Assembly (NCBI GenBank): GCA_017559825.1
Contig: JAFYQR010000227.1
Span: forward strand, 1-36,707
DNA length: 36,707 nt
Direction: 5' to 3'
Source: Thermoguttaceae bacterium
GTDB lineage: Bacteria; Planctomycetota; Planctomycetia; Pirellulales; Thermoguttaceae
Shown piece by piece: positions 23,386 to 32,105 of this stretch. The position numbers were made by a program, and so were the translations under genes. Position 1 is the first letter of the stretch, and the number at the start of each line of letters is the position of its first letter. The notes under the pieces were generated by a model. The model was not told the DNA's origin. It saw only the letters and a list, made by a program, of their open reading frames with translations, and did not search any database.

Positions 23386-25668
23386 TTAATCGTTAAGCTC
23401 GTCGTCCGCCGCTTCGGTCGCCCAAAGATTTGCGTAGAAAGGCGAGTTTTTCAACGCTTCCTCGTGCGTTCCGACAAACTGAACGACGCCGTCTTGCATG
23501 ACGACGACGCGGTCGGCCAATTGGATCGCGCTTAAACGGTGCGTTACCAACACGGTCGTGCGCGAACCGACGTAATTTTTCAACGCTTGGTGAATATAAC
23601 GCTCGCTCTGCAGGTCGATTTGGCTCGTCGCCTCGTCGAGGAGCAAAATCCGCGGGTTCTTCAAAATCGCTCGGGCCAACGCGATCCGCTGCCGCTGCCC
23701 GCCGCTGAGGAGCGCGCCGCCCGGCCCAACGTTCGTGTCGTACCCGTCGGCGAGTTCTTCGCGGATAAACTCGTCGGCGTAAGCCTTTTTCGCCGCTTCG
23801 ATCGCTTCTTCCCGCGTCGCGCCAGGTTTTCCGTAACGGATATTCTCAAAAACGGTGTCGTTGAACAGCACCGAATCTTGCGCGACGAGCCCAATTTGGT
23901 CGCGAACGTCGGAAATTTTGATTTCCGTCATCGGAATTCCGTCGACGAGAACGCGCCCTTGCGTCGGATCGGTAAAGCGCGGAATCAAACTCATCAGCGT
24001 GCTCTTCCCGCATCCGCTGCGCCCGACGATCGCAACCGTTTCGCCGTACTTGATTTCAAGCGAAACGTTTTTCAAAACGAGGCGATTTTCGCGCCCTTTC
24101 GTCGAAAGCGGAACGTTCGCGACGCTTTGAACGCTCGTTTTTTCGACGACGCTTGCGCCGTCGGCGGCAACTTTGCCGGTTTCGCCGGATTTAACGGCGG
24201 CTCGTTTTTCTTGCCAAGCGTTCCAAACAGCCTTTAAAGCGTCGCGCGGCTTCATTTTTTTCGTCGGCGGCGCCGGTTTGAACGCTTCGGCGACCGGATA
24301 TTCGTAAAAAACGTTCTCGAAAATGAGCGATTTTTCGAATTTTTCCAATCGTTTCGGTTTTTCGCAATTTTTAATCGCCGGTTCGCGGTCGATAATCTCG
24401 AAAACGCGGTCGGCGGCGGCGCAGGCGCCTTGGAGATTGGCGAAAATGTCGGAGAGCCGACGCGCCGGATCGGAAGCGCCGATCAAAAAACCGTAAAACA
24501 AAATCAACGAGCCGAGATCGAGCGGACGCGACGACGTCGGAATCCCGAAAAGCGTCGTTTGCTGGTGAATGACGAGGTACGCGCCGACCAAAATCGTCAG
24601 CACAAGCATCATAATCCCTAAACACTCCGTAATCGGACTCGTCATCGCGCCGTATTTCGCCGTTTTCATGCCGCGTTTGAAATATCGCTTATTCGTTCGA
24701 CGGAATTTCGCAAGTTCGTAACCTTCGCGGTTGAACGACTTAACAACGCGAACGGCGCGAAAAGTTTCCTCGACGCGACCGTAAAGTTGCGCCATTTCTT
24801 GCATCGCGTTGCGCACGACGCGCTTGAGCGACTTCGCCAGCCAGCGGATCGAAACCGCCGCCAACGGCACGAAAAGAAAGGTGAAAAGGAGGAGCTGCCA
24901 ACTCACCAACGCCGCGCCGACGAGGCAAACGATCATTTTTAACGGTTCGCGAATCGTTTTTCCGTAAACCAATTCAATTCCGCCGGTCAGCGAGCCCATA
25001 TCGGACGTAAATCGACTCGTCGCGTCGGCGACGCCGCGTTGGCTAAAATGATTCACTTCGTACCCGAGCAGCTTGCGGAAGAAAAGCGCTCGCAATTCGA
25101 AAGCGCCAAGTTGCCCGATTCGCGACGAAAGAAGGGAGTGAACGTAAGTGCAGACGCCCTTCACCAACGTTCCAATCATTACAAACGCCATTAACGCAAC
25201 GACCGTCATGAACGGATCGCTCGGCGTCCAACGTCGAGCGTAAGGCAACGCGATTTCGTAACGGCGCAACGTTTCTTCCGCCTCGGCGATTTGCGCGTCG
25301 AGAAGCGACGCGCGACGCGGGTCGAGCGAGCCGCTTTCAGTTTGCGCGTTTCCCCCGTCTTCGCCGTTTTTCGCGCTTAAATTTTCCGTATTTGCAGGTT
25401 GAGCCGAATTTTCCGCGTCGGCGGCGGTTTCACCCTCAAGCGCGGCGCGTTCGGAACGCAATTTAGCGACGCGTTCTTTTTGATTAACGACTTCCTTTTC
25501 AAGCCACGTCGAAACCGTGTCGCCTTGAAACGAAACCTGAACGAGCGGGTAAACCGTCGCGATGTTTCCCCCCCAACAAAGCGCGAGGCACAACGACGAA
25601 AGAACGATCCCAACAACGTTCCATTTATACTTAAACGTTACTTTAAGCGCTCGCCAAAAATTATTCAT
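23386..25668 (-). CDS. ABC exporter, MsbA-like ATPase-permease fusion
   Basis: Half-transporter of 760 residues that should work as a homodimer exporting lipid, drug or peptide across the inner membrane. A TM helix lies at about 17-39. About 115 residues follow before the next helix (154-173), including a charged coiled coil and an acidic linker, placed in the periplasm. The remaining helices run to about residue 390. In the ATPase domain the A-loop (FENVFYEYP, about 450-458) is separated from the next strand (LVLKNVSLEIKYGE) by about 70 extra residues. Walker A is GRSGCGKST (549-557), the Q-loop AQDS, the signature LSGGQRQ (656-662), Walker B ILLLDEATSQID and the H-loop VTHRLS. The start at 25668 is preferred because the earlier in-frame start at 25749 lies almost at the predicted transcription start. 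The ribosome binding site is weak. Substrate is unknown. Confidence 0.93.
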   Translation of the reverse strand: MNNFWRALKVTFKYKWNVVGIVLSSLCLALCWGGNIATVYPLVQVSFQGDTVSTWLEKEVVNQKERVAKLRSERAALEGETAADAENSAQPANTENLSAKNGEDGGNAQTESGSLDPRRASLLDAQIAEAEETLRRYEIALPYARRWTPSDPFMTVVALMAFVMIGTLVKGVCTYVHSLLSSRIGQLGAFELRALFFRKLLGYEVNHFSQRGVADATSRFTSDMGSLTGGIELVYGKTIREPLKMIVCLVGAALVSWQLLLFTFLFVPLAAVSIRWLAKSLKRVVRNAMQEMAQLYGRVEETFRAVRVVKSFNREGYELAKFRRTNKRYFKRGMKTAKYGAMTSPITECLGIMMLVLTILVGAYLVIHQQTTLFGIPTSSRPLDLGSLILFYGFLIGASDPARRLSDIFANLQGACAAADRVFEIIDREPAIKNCEKPKRLEKFEKSLIFENVFYEYPVAEAFKPAPPTKKMKPRDALKAVWNAWQEKRAAVKSGETGKVAADGASVVEKTSVQSVANVPLSTKGRENRLVLKNVSLEIKYGETVAIVGRSGCGKSTLMSLIPRFTDPTQGRVLVDGIPMTEIKISDVRDQIGLVAQDSVLFNDTVFENIRYGKPGATREEAIEAAKKAYADEFIREELADGYDTNVGPGGALLSGGQRQRIALARAILKNPRILLLDEATSQIDLQSERYIHQALKNYVGSRTTVLVTHRLSAIQLADRVVVMQDGVVQFVGTHEEALKNSPFYANLWATEAADDELND

Positions 25669-25757
25669 GATTTTCGTTTTATTTTCTTGAAATAACGTCG
25701 GCGGTCGAAATGCTTTTCGAGCGTCGGCGCCCCGACAAAAGATGAACACGCTGGCGG

Positions 25758-25763
25758 ATTATA
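25758..25763 (-). promoter_or_regulatory. Probable -10 element for the ABC exporter operon
   Basis: Perfect TATAAT on the minus strand, 90 bp upstream of the chosen start. The best -35-like hexamer, TTGTTT, is only 13 bp away; at 17 bp the sequence is TATCTT. Transcription would start near 25751. Confidence 0.45.
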
Positions 25764-25936
25764 GCGATTTTTTCGGAAACAAGATAGAGGAGTTTTGACG
25801 TTTGGCGAAAAAAAGCGCGAAAAGAAACGACGCGCTCGCTTCAACTTTACCGAAACGAACGCGTCGCCAATTTAAGAAAAACGTTTCCCCGACGCCGATT
25901 TTTCCAAACGGCTGAATTTTAACGGCGTCTCGCGGC

Positions 25937-27160
25937 TCAATCGCCGAACACGTCGCGCACGGCTTCAAGATATTTGAAGCCGTCGGTCGTATCCGGTTCG
26001 AGATAGCTTCCTTCCGTCCACTCGTTCCAGCAGTTTATGTTCATAATCCGCGGCGATTCCGGGTCGGCGAGGATACGATCTTTGGTAATTTGGAGAGCTT
26101 GCTTAAAGTTTTCCGGCGTGTTGTTCACGATAATGTTCGTGAACGGGTAGCCGTAATTGCCGAACGGGTCGTCTTGATGCGCGCGCGGACTCGAGTCCCA
26201 CCCCATCGAGACGTTCGGGATATACGGAATCGAAAAACCGTCGCGAGCTTTGTCCCAATGTTTCAAATATTCGTCGCGCACCCAATTAAAATCGACTTCT
26301 CGCTCGTTCAACGGGACGTGGTGAATCCAAACGTAAGACGTTGCCGAATCGAAGCCCAATTCTTCGACAATCTTAACCGGATCGGTCAGTTTTTTCTCGC
26401 CCGGAATGTTCGGATAACCCCAATACACCGCGTTCAGGTGCAAGTCCGGGAAACCGGCGGCCTTCGTTTTTTCGCGGAACCGCTCGATCGCGGCTTTCGT
26501 CGCCTCAAAGGAACCGAAGCTGTTCCCGAATTGCGTCAAATCGTAAATCGAGAAATAGGGCGCGCCGTTGATTTTCCAATAATTCGGCTGCTTAAAGTAG
26601 TCGTTGATAACGTGATCGCAGATTTTGTCGAACGTTTCCGGCGTAACGGCGCCCGGATAAAGGAGCCCGGCCGGCTTATCCTTGCGCTTCGGGTGAATGT
26701 CGACCCAGTCGTGGTTCGCCCACATGAGCGCGAATTTAATTTTGTCCCGATTTTCCGCCTTCAGGAAGCCTTCGTCGATCGGACGTTCCAAAAACGGACC
26801 GTCGTTGTAATAATACCAGTCGAAAAGGAAAACGTCGACGCCGTATTTATGCGCGGCGTCGATTTTTTGCGCCATATCCTTCGGATTCGCTGAATCGGTG
26901 TAGCCCCAAAGCGGAACTTTCGGCTGACGGTGCCCCTCGAAACGCGGCTTCGCTTCCTTGACCAGCTTCCATTCCGTCCAACCGGGCCCAAACTTCTTTT
27001 CGTTCCGCGCGTCGACGTGATAGTTGCCGAAATAATACGAGACGACTTCGATTTTGTCGTCGCTTTTCGCCGGTTCGTCCGCCGTCGCGACCGTTAAACT
27101 CGTCCAACACGCCGCGACCGTCGCCAACGCCGTTAAAATCCCCCAACGACTCAACTTCAT
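25937..27160 (-). CDS. Secreted WbsX/GH99-like protein
   Basis: Exported 407-residue protein of the WbsX / glycoside hydrolase family 99-like group (TIM-barrel endo-mannosidase fold). A Sec signal peptide covers about residues 1-28 (MKLSRWGILTALATVAACWT, then ATADEP). Family landmarks are VVSYYFGNYHVD, FGPGWTEWKLVKEAKPRF, GVDVFLFDWYYYNDGPFLE, FALMWANHDWVD, the Tyr-rich YFSIYDLTQFG, and the C-terminal NCWNEWTEGSYLEPD, which holds the conserved glutamates. Relatives act on alpha-mannosides or appear in polysaccharide clusters as WbsX, so cleavage of an extracellular glycan is plausible. AGGAGG lies just upstream of the ATG at 27160. A longer in-frame start at 27319 would cross the upstream tsf terminator and is rejected. 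The gene precedes the ABC exporter's upstream region on the opposite side of a 268-bp gap. Confidence 0.88.
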   Translation of the reverse strand: MKLSRWGILTALATVAACWTSLTVATADEPAKSDDKIEVVSYYFGNYHVDARNEKKFGPGWTEWKLVKEAKPRFEGHRQPKVPLWGYTDSANPKDMAQKIDAAHKYGVDVFLFDWYYYNDGPFLERPIDEGFLKAENRDKIKFALMWANHDWVDIHPKRKDKPAGLLYPGAVTPETFDKICDHVINDYFKQPNYWKINGAPYFSIYDLTQFGNSFGSFEATKAAIERFREKTKAAGFPDLHLNAVYWGYPNIPGEKKLTDPVKIVEELGFDSATSYVWIHHVPLNEREVDFNWVRDEYLKHWDKARDGFSIPYIPNVSMGWDSSPRAHQDDPFGNYGYPFTNIIVNNTPENFKQALQITKDRILADPESPRIMNINCWNEWTEGSYLEPDTTDGFKYLEAVRDVFGD

Positions 27161-27250
27161 GATTCCTCCTAACGTTGCGGAACGCGGCGGCTTTCGTTTT
27201 TTCGCACGTCGTCGCTCGCCGAAAAAGCCGCTTTCAACGCTCCGCCGAAA

Positions 27251-27307
27251 AATAAAAAAACGAAACGCTTTCAAGAAGAGCTCTCTCTTCTTTTTAACGT
27301 TTCGTTT
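27251..27307 (-). terminator. Large terminator of the rpsB-tsf operon
   Basis: A long near-perfect inverted repeat: AAACGAAACG (27258-27267) pairs with CGTTTCGTTT (27298-27307), and AAGAAGAG (27273-27280) pairs with CTCTTCTT (27285-27292). A 5-by-5 internal loop and a CTCT apical loop separate the parts. On the minus strand it is followed by TTTTATT and TTT. It lies about 160 bp past the tsf stop. The rest of the 305-bp gap to 27465 shows no gene. Confidence 0.75.
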
Positions 27308-27465
27308 CTCGTTTGTCAAGCGCCGCGCCGCGAAATTGCGGAAAATCGCTCGAAATCGAAACGGCGACCAATAATCGCCGCCGCTTTCAAAAACGCCGTC
27401 GCCGTTTCACCGACGCTCGACGCCGCTTTCGCGACGCGTTCTATTCGCTCGAATCGCGGCGAAAA

Positions 27466-28272
27466 CTATTTGCCGACGATCCAGTGCTTGAAGCTCTTGA
27501 CCGTCAAACCGCCTTCGGCGGCGGCTTGCCCGACGGTCTTCGACGCGTCCATCATGAACGGTTGGTCGAGGAGGCAGACTTCCTTGAGGTAGGTCTTGAG
27601 GCGGCCTTCGACGATCTTTTCGATGATGTTTTCCGGTTTGCCGGCGTTTTGTTGTTTCGTTTGTTCGACGGCGATTTCGCGTTCTTTCGCCAAGACTTGC
27701 GGATCCAAGTCGTCGGCGGAGACGGCTTTCGGGTTCATCGCGCAAATATGCATCGCGATTTGTTCGGCCAACGCGGCGTTGTCGCCTTCAACTTCGACGA
27801 CGACGCCGTCGACGTTGTTGTGGTGAACGTAGGAACCGGCGGCGCCGGCGACGCGGCAGACGCGGCTCAGCTTGAAGACTTCGCGAATTTTGTTGACGAG
27901 GTCGTCGAGTTGGAGTTGGAGATCGCCTTGCGCGAGGAGTTCTTCCGGCGTCGCGGCGCCCGGACCCTCGGCGAGTTGTTTCGCGATGTTGGCGATCAGC
28001 GTTTGGAATTCGACGGTGTTGGCGACCGGCGCGGACTCGCAGAGGAGTTCGACCATCGCGGTAGCGCCGTTGGCGGAGCAGACGGCGATGCGGCCCGCTT
28101 CGGTTTCGCGGTCCGAACGTTTTTCCATCGTTTTTTTACCGGCTTTGCGGATCAGTTCGATGGCGAGTTCTTCGTTGCCGTCGGCTTGTTCGAGCGCTTT
28201 TTTGCATTCCATCATCGGCAAACCGGTCTTGTCGCGGAACGATTTAACCATCGCGGCGGTAATGTCGGCCAT
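27466..28272 (-). CDS. tsf: Translation elongation factor Ts
   Basis: Guanine-nucleotide exchange factor that recycles EF-Tu from its GDP to GTP form. The 268 residues are close to the usual 280-300. The N-terminal UBA-like domain reads VKSFRDKTGLPMMECKKALE, with the TDVF-like exchange region replaced by family-typical surrounding sequence in this lineage. EKRSDRETEAGRIAV marks the start of the first core subdomain, and LLDQPFMMDASKTVG is the standard C-terminal motif. AAGGAG lies 10 bases upstream of the ATG. The gene follows rpsB after 190 bp, the common bacterial order, and ends before a large terminator. Confidence 0.97.
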   Translation of the reverse strand: MADITAAMVKSFRDKTGLPMMECKKALEQADGNEELAIELIRKAGKKTMEKRSDRETEAGRIAVCSANGATAMVELLCESAPVANTVEFQTLIANIAKQLAEGPGAATPEELLAQGDLQLQLDDLVNKIREVFKLSRVCRVAGAAGSYVHHNNVDGVVVEVEGDNAALAEQIAMHICAMNPKAVSADDLDPQVLAKEREIAVEQTKQQNAGKPENIIEKIVEGRLKTYLKEVCLLDQPFMMDASKTVGQAAAEGGLTVKSFKHWIVGK

Positions 28273-28462
28273 TGTAGACTCCTTAATTTATTCTCTTTTT
28301 TGTATTTTATTTTCTTAATCGACGGCGACGCCAAAAAACGACGGCGCCGCCCCGTTTCCAAGAGGCGACGTCGTTTCTTCGCTTCGAGCCGTTCGACGCA
28401 AGCGACCGCTTCGACGCCGTTAAACGTCGAGCGCGGCGCGTTCAACGCGATTTCAACCGAAA

Positions 28463-29236
28463 TTATTCGGCGTCGGCTTCGGCTTTTTCGTCCGCGGCGG
28501 CGTCTTCGGCGACTTCTTCCGCCGGAGCTTCGAATTTGCGAGATTCGAGCTCTTTAACGCCTTCGGCGACCGCGTCGGCGAGGTAGGAAACGATCAAATC
28601 AATCGAGCGGATCGAGTCGTCGTTGCCCGGGATCGGCAAATCGACTTCGTCCGGGTCGGAGTCGGTGTCGATGAGCGCGATCGAGACGACGCCGAGTTTG
28701 CGAGCTTCGCGGACGGCGTTCTTTTCTTTGCGCGGGTCGACGACGACCATGACGGCCGGATAGCGGTTCATGTCGCGGAGACCGTTCAAGTTGCGGTACA
28801 TCTTGCGGTATTCGCGCGCCAACGACGCTTGCATTTTCTTCGAGTAGGTCGCGAGCTCTTCGCCGTTGATGATCTTTTCGAGTTCTTCGAGGCGCTTCAG
28901 GCGGCTGCGAATCGTGTTGAAGTTCGTCAGCGTGCCGCCGAGCCAACGTTCGGAGACGTACGGCATGCCGCAGCGTTGCGCTTGCGTCGCGATCGTTTCG
29001 GACGCTTGACGCTTCGTGCCGACGAAGAGAATCAGGCTGCCTTCGGCGGCGACTTGCTTCAGGTATTTGCGAGCGCGGAGAACGCCGCGGACCGTTTCGC
29101 GAACGTCGATGATGTGGATCAGCTTGCGGCGACCGTAGACGTACGGACGCATTTTCGGATTCCAGAGGCTCGCGCGGTGCCCGAAGTGAACGCCGGATTC
29201 GATCAAAGCTTTAATGGAAAGAGGAGCGTCGGCCAT
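28463..29236 (-). CDS. rpsB: 30S ribosomal protein S2
   Basis: Ribosomal protein S2 of the small subunit, 257 residues. The N-terminus is [20 protein letters not shown] followed by [56 protein letters not shown] and [20 protein letters not shown] are all diagnostic. The C-terminus carries an Ala/Glu/Asp-rich tail of about 25 residues, seen in several lineages. The start at 29236 has AAAGGAAG upstream. An in-frame extension to 29305 belongs to the leader. A strong promoter lies about 275 bp upstream and leaves a long, structured leader, suggesting control at the RNA level. tsf follows on the same strand. Confidence 0.97.
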   Translation of the reverse strand: MADAPLSIKALIESGVHFGHRASLWNPKMRPYVYGRRKLIHIIDVRETVRGVLRARKYLKQVAAEGSLILFVGTKRQASETIATQAQRCGMPYVSERWLGGTLTNFNTIRSRLKRLEELEKIINGEELATYSKKMQASLAREYRKMYRNLNGLRDMNRYPAVMVVVDPRKEKNAVREARKLGVVSIALIDTDSDPDEVDLPIPGNDDSIRSIDLIVSYLADAVAEGVKELESRKFEAPAEEVAEDAAADEKAEADAE

Positions 29237-29503
29237 GTTTCTTCCTTTCTCGTCGTCGTTCGGCACATCGGCTCGGAGCCGCTCGCTCGCCGCAAGCGCT
29301 CCCATGCCGACGTTTAGACGACGCGATTTAAACGTTAAAGGTCGTTCGACGAACGCCGCTCGCTTCCGCTATTCGTTAATAACGTCGAGCGTCGTTCGCC
29401 GCGTCGGTTTCTCTCAAACAAAACGAACGCTCGAACCGACGCGAGCGCCGCGCCGCCGTTTGAGCCGCCGAGAAGTCGGACTAACAAACGACGAAACTTA
29501 TTT
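29237..29503 (-). promoter_or_regulatory. Long structured leader of rpsB
   Basis: From the predicted transcription start (about 29503) to the rpsB ATG is about 267 nt without a gene. A perfect 10-bp stem, CGCGTCGGTT (29400-29409) with AACCGACGCG (29434-29443), closes a 24-base loop. A smaller hairpin GGCTC/GAGCC occurs near 29270. In E. coli the rpsB leader is the target of feedback by S2; a similar role here is inference. Confidence 0.45.
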
Positions 29504-29509
29504 TTCGAG

Positions 29510-29538
29510 ATTTTACCCCAACGTCCGCGCTTCGTCAA
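29510..29538 (-). promoter_or_regulatory. Sigma70-like promoter for rpsB-tsf
   Basis: On the minus strand TTGACG (29533-29538, 5 of 6) and TAAAAT (29510-29515, 5 of 6) stand exactly 17 bp apart. This is one of the two best promoter matches in the window and fits a highly expressed ribosomal operon. Confidence 0.7.
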
Positions 29539-29664
29539 CGGGGGCCCCGCCCCGCTTCGCCGATTTTTTCGATTTTGCGTCTTTTTTTCTTTCGTTCCGC
29601 ACCGCCGCCGTCGGTTGGAGCCGATCGCGCAGATTTTAACGACGTTCGTTCGCCTCAACGCGTC

Positions 29665-29706
29665 AAGAAAATAATAAAACGCGCGGTCTTTCGCGAGACC
29701 GCGCGT
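29665..29706 (-). terminator. Rho-independent terminator of the polysaccharide export gene
   Basis: Perfect 11-bp stem ACGCGCGGTCT (29679-29689) and AGACCGCGCGT (29696-29706) with a 6-base loop, followed on the minus strand by TTTTATTATTTTCTT. It lies about 75 bp past the stop codon and insulates the rpsB promoter just downstream. Confidence 0.85.
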
Positions 29707-29778
29707 TTCGTCGGTTAAGGAATCGATTCGAATCGTCGCCGCGTTGCTCGGCGGCAACAACGAACGCTTTTGCGTCGA

Positions 29779-31110
29779 TTATTTGAAGTCGTCGATACCG
29801 ACGCTGAAGTTAATCAGGTTGTACATCATGTTGAACCAAAGTTCGACCGGCGTGTACTCGACCAAAATAACGTCGTTCGGTTCGATCAAAATGCGTTGCG
29901 ACGGGTCGCGCAGCATTTCCTTTTGTTTGATTTGAATCGCGTATTGCTTGCCGTCGACCTCGCGAAGAACGAGGATGCGGCTCGCCGGAACGAGGCTGCC
30001 GACGCGGCTCGTCGAGTTCGTCGTCGCGGAACCGGCCGAGGCGCCGATGGTGCCGCCGGCGGTGGCGATCGCGCCCATGACGTCGAGGTCGTAGTCGCGC
30101 GGAATCGGGTAGACGCCGCCCTTAATGAGACCGCCGGTGTAGTACACCTCGGCTTCGCGGGATTGGATGTAAACCACGTCGCCGTCGTACAAGGTAACGT
30201 CTTCCGAGGTCAGTTGCGGCGGCTCTTCGTTCGCGCCGACGCGCAACGGAATGCGGACGATCCCCAAATCGGAGCTCAAATCGCTAATCGTTCCGGTCGC
30301 GTTGTAGCGGTCGGCGACTTGGCTTTGAGCGTATCCGACGTCGAGGCTGCCGCTCATGTAGTCGGTGTCGCTGAACTCTTCGCTGTACGCTTTGCGCAAA
30401 ATAACGACTTCGTTCTTCGCGTTCAACCCCGGAAGACCGCCGGTTTGGCTCAGCGCTTCAAGCACGTCGTTGCGGTACGCCGGCAGTTCGAGCGAGGTCG
30501 CCGTCCCGCGGCTCATCCCGGCCATATACGCCGCGCCCTTGCCGCCCATCGCCGTGTTGTTCATCGAAGTTCGCATGTCGTCGCCGGCGACGTCCTCGCG
30601 GATGACCGTAACGTGGTACGTGCGGCGTTTAATCATCGAGACCGAAATATTCGCGTCGGCTCGAACAATTTGGCGCTTCAAGGTGTACGCGGCGCGGATC
30701 GCCTCTTCGGCTTGCACGAGCGACATCCCTTCGACGTAAATCGGCTCCGGCAGCATCGGGAGCGAGAGCGTCCCGTCGGAGCGGACTTGATACGGATAAC
30801 CGGACGCCGGACGGTCGGTCGAGGAAACGTTCGAACCGATGTTGTGAATCGGCGGCGCTTCGTCGACGCTTCCGGTAATCCCGGCGATATAAATGCCCAA
30901 CACGTCGTTCGGGCCCAAGAGTTCTTCGGCCGGTTTGTCCATTCGCAGCTTCACGAAGTTGATTTGCTCCATTTCGCTGCGAACGCCGCCGTGAATTTTG
31001 CTTTTAAAATACCTGGCGGGGACGGTCTGACTGTTCGGAATACTTAAGCATCCGCTAGTCGTCGCGCAAACCAATAAACACGCCCAAAACGCCTTTATTG
31101 TTTTTTTCAT
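29779..31110 (-). CDS. Polysaccharide export lipoprotein, Wza-like
   Basis: Probable outer-membrane polysaccharide export protein of the Wza/KpsD type, 443 residues. The N-terminus is a lipoprotein signal, MKKTIKAFWACLLVCATTSG then Cys21, with Thr at -3 of the lipobox. The Poly_export domain begins at ELLGPNDVLGIYIAG (about 63-77) and includes VRSDGTLSLPMLP and VEGMSLVQAEEAIRAAY. SLBB-like segments follow, such as NDVLEALSQTGGLPGLNAKN (about 222-241), and a C-terminal domain with VYYTGGLIKGGVYPIPRDYD. LIEPNDVILVEYT and an amphipathic end close the protein, as in Wza-type pores. AAGGA lies 9 bases upstream of the ATG. No other capsule or exopolysaccharide gene is adjacent, so its partners must lie elsewhere. 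Confidence 0.9.
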   Translation of the reverse strand: MKKTIKAFWACLLVCATTSGCLSIPNSQTVPARYFKSKIHGGVRSEMEQINFVKLRMDKPAEELLGPNDVLGIYIAGITGSVDEAPPIHNIGSNVSSTDRPASGYPYQVRSDGTLSLPMLPEPIYVEGMSLVQAEEAIRAAYTLKRQIVRADANISVSMIKRRTYHVTVIREDVAGDDMRTSMNNTAMGGKGAAYMAGMSRGTATSLELPAYRNDVLEALSQTGGLPGLNAKNEVVILRKAYSEEFSDTDYMSGSLDVGYAQSQVADRYNATGTISDLSSDLGIVRIPLRVGANEEPPQLTSEDVTLYDGDVVYIQSREAEVYYTGGLIKGGVYPIPRDYDLDVMGAIATAGGTIGASAGSATTNSTSRVGSLVPASRILVLREVDGKQYAIQIKQKEMLRDPSQRILIEPNDVILVEYTPVELWFNMMYNLINFSVGIDDFK

Positions 31111-31650
31111 TGTTATGTGTCCTTACATCTCAAATCGAGCGTTCGCGGCCCGATTCGCGCCGATCCTTACCTTGCGGAAATTTTTGCTCGCCGACGTCGC
31201 GAGCGTCGCGTTCGCCGTTCGAAATCCCGTCCGTTCCGGCAAATCTTCCGCGATTCCTGAAAATCATCGGCATATTTTTCGCGCGACTTTCAGAAAAACA
31301 ACTTTCGCGCTAAAAATTTTCCTGAAAGACGCCGCCGCTTTCGAAAAGCGACGCGTCGACGGCAAAACTTGCGCTACTCCTTTTTTCGGACGTCTCGCCG
31401 CCGCGCTGTAATCTTTTTCGTAAAATTCTTCCAAACGCCGCCGTTTCGTTGGAAAAACGCGCCGCGTTTCGCTCGCAAAGCGGCGGAAAAATCGGCCAAG
31501 TCCGCAAAACAAGACGCTCCGCGCCTTAAAATCGCTCGACTCGACGCGCTCTCCGCTTTTTCGCTAACCTCGCGCGGCGTTTCGGTCGACGACGACAATA
31601 TCCCCCATGCGATGTATTAACAACAACGTCCAAACTCGCGGAGCTTTTCG
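31111..31650. other. 540-bp intergenic region upstream of the export gene
   Basis: It should contain the promoter of the polysaccharide export gene on the minus strand, but no good -35/-10 pair was recognised. CTGAAA occurs three times between 31257 and 31327, twice on the plus strand and once inverted as TTTCAG. Open frames on the minus strand (65-82 codons) are arginine- and phenylalanine-rich shadows and not supported. Confidence 0.4.
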
Positions 31651-31926
31651 ATGAACGTCGCCGATTACGCGCTCGTCCTTTCGTCTCGCCAAGTCGCGAC
31701 CGAAACGCGCCGCGATTCGAAAAACGAAACGGAATCGAGCGTCGCGCTCAAAAAACTTCGCGACGCGCAAAAGATCGCCGCCGGTAAAAAAGTCGACGAC
31801 GACCTCGAACGCCGCGAGCGCGTCGAACGTCGCTCGACGCCGAAACGTTCAGCCGAAACGCCCTCCTCGAAGCCGATTCGACGCGACGGCGACGAACGCG
31901 GCCGCTTGCTCGACGTTTATTGTTAA
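31651..31926 (+). CDS. Possible small hydrophilic protein
   Basis: Candidate 91-residue protein, MNVADYALVLSSRQVATETR then a charged stretch rich in Glu, Lys, Arg and Asp, ending GRLLDVYC. GGAG stands 8 bases before the ATG, and codon choice (GAC, GTC, GCG, TCG, CGC, AAA) matches real genes here. No domain, signal peptide or membrane segment is visible, and much of it looks disordered. It lies alone between the export gene and the metallopeptidase, on the peptidase's strand. It could be a chance frame; the ribosome binding site is the main argument for it. Confidence 0.4.
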   Translation: MNVADYALVLSSRQVATETRRDSKNETESSVALKKLRDAQKIAAGKKVDDDLERRERVERRSTPKRSAETPSSKPIRRDGDERGRLLDVYC

Positions 31927-32076
31927 AACCGGCGTTTTCGCTTCTCTTCGCTTTTCTCGTTTATTCCGCGCGGCTTGTCTTTTCTCGCCGTTCGCTTTAT
32001 TTTCTTTATTCTCGCTCTTTTTTGGTTCGAACGCCGTTAAAATAGCGAAAAACGGTGAAAAAGCGTGAAAATTCCG

Positions 32077-32105
32077 TTGCGTCGACGCGTACAATAGTTT
32101 ATACT
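32077..32105 (+). promoter_or_regulatory. Promoter candidate for the metallopeptidase gene
   Basis: TTGCGT (32077-32082) and TATACT (32100-32105) are spaced 17 bp, with the -10 matching 5 of 6. Transcription would start near 32112 and leave a leader of about 100 nt. The -10 continues as TATACTAAG. Confidence 0.5.

Noticed and set aside
29720..29745. GATTCGAATC as a possible tRNA T-arm
   Set aside because: No cloverleaf could be built around it; it is just a short palindrome before the export gene's stop.
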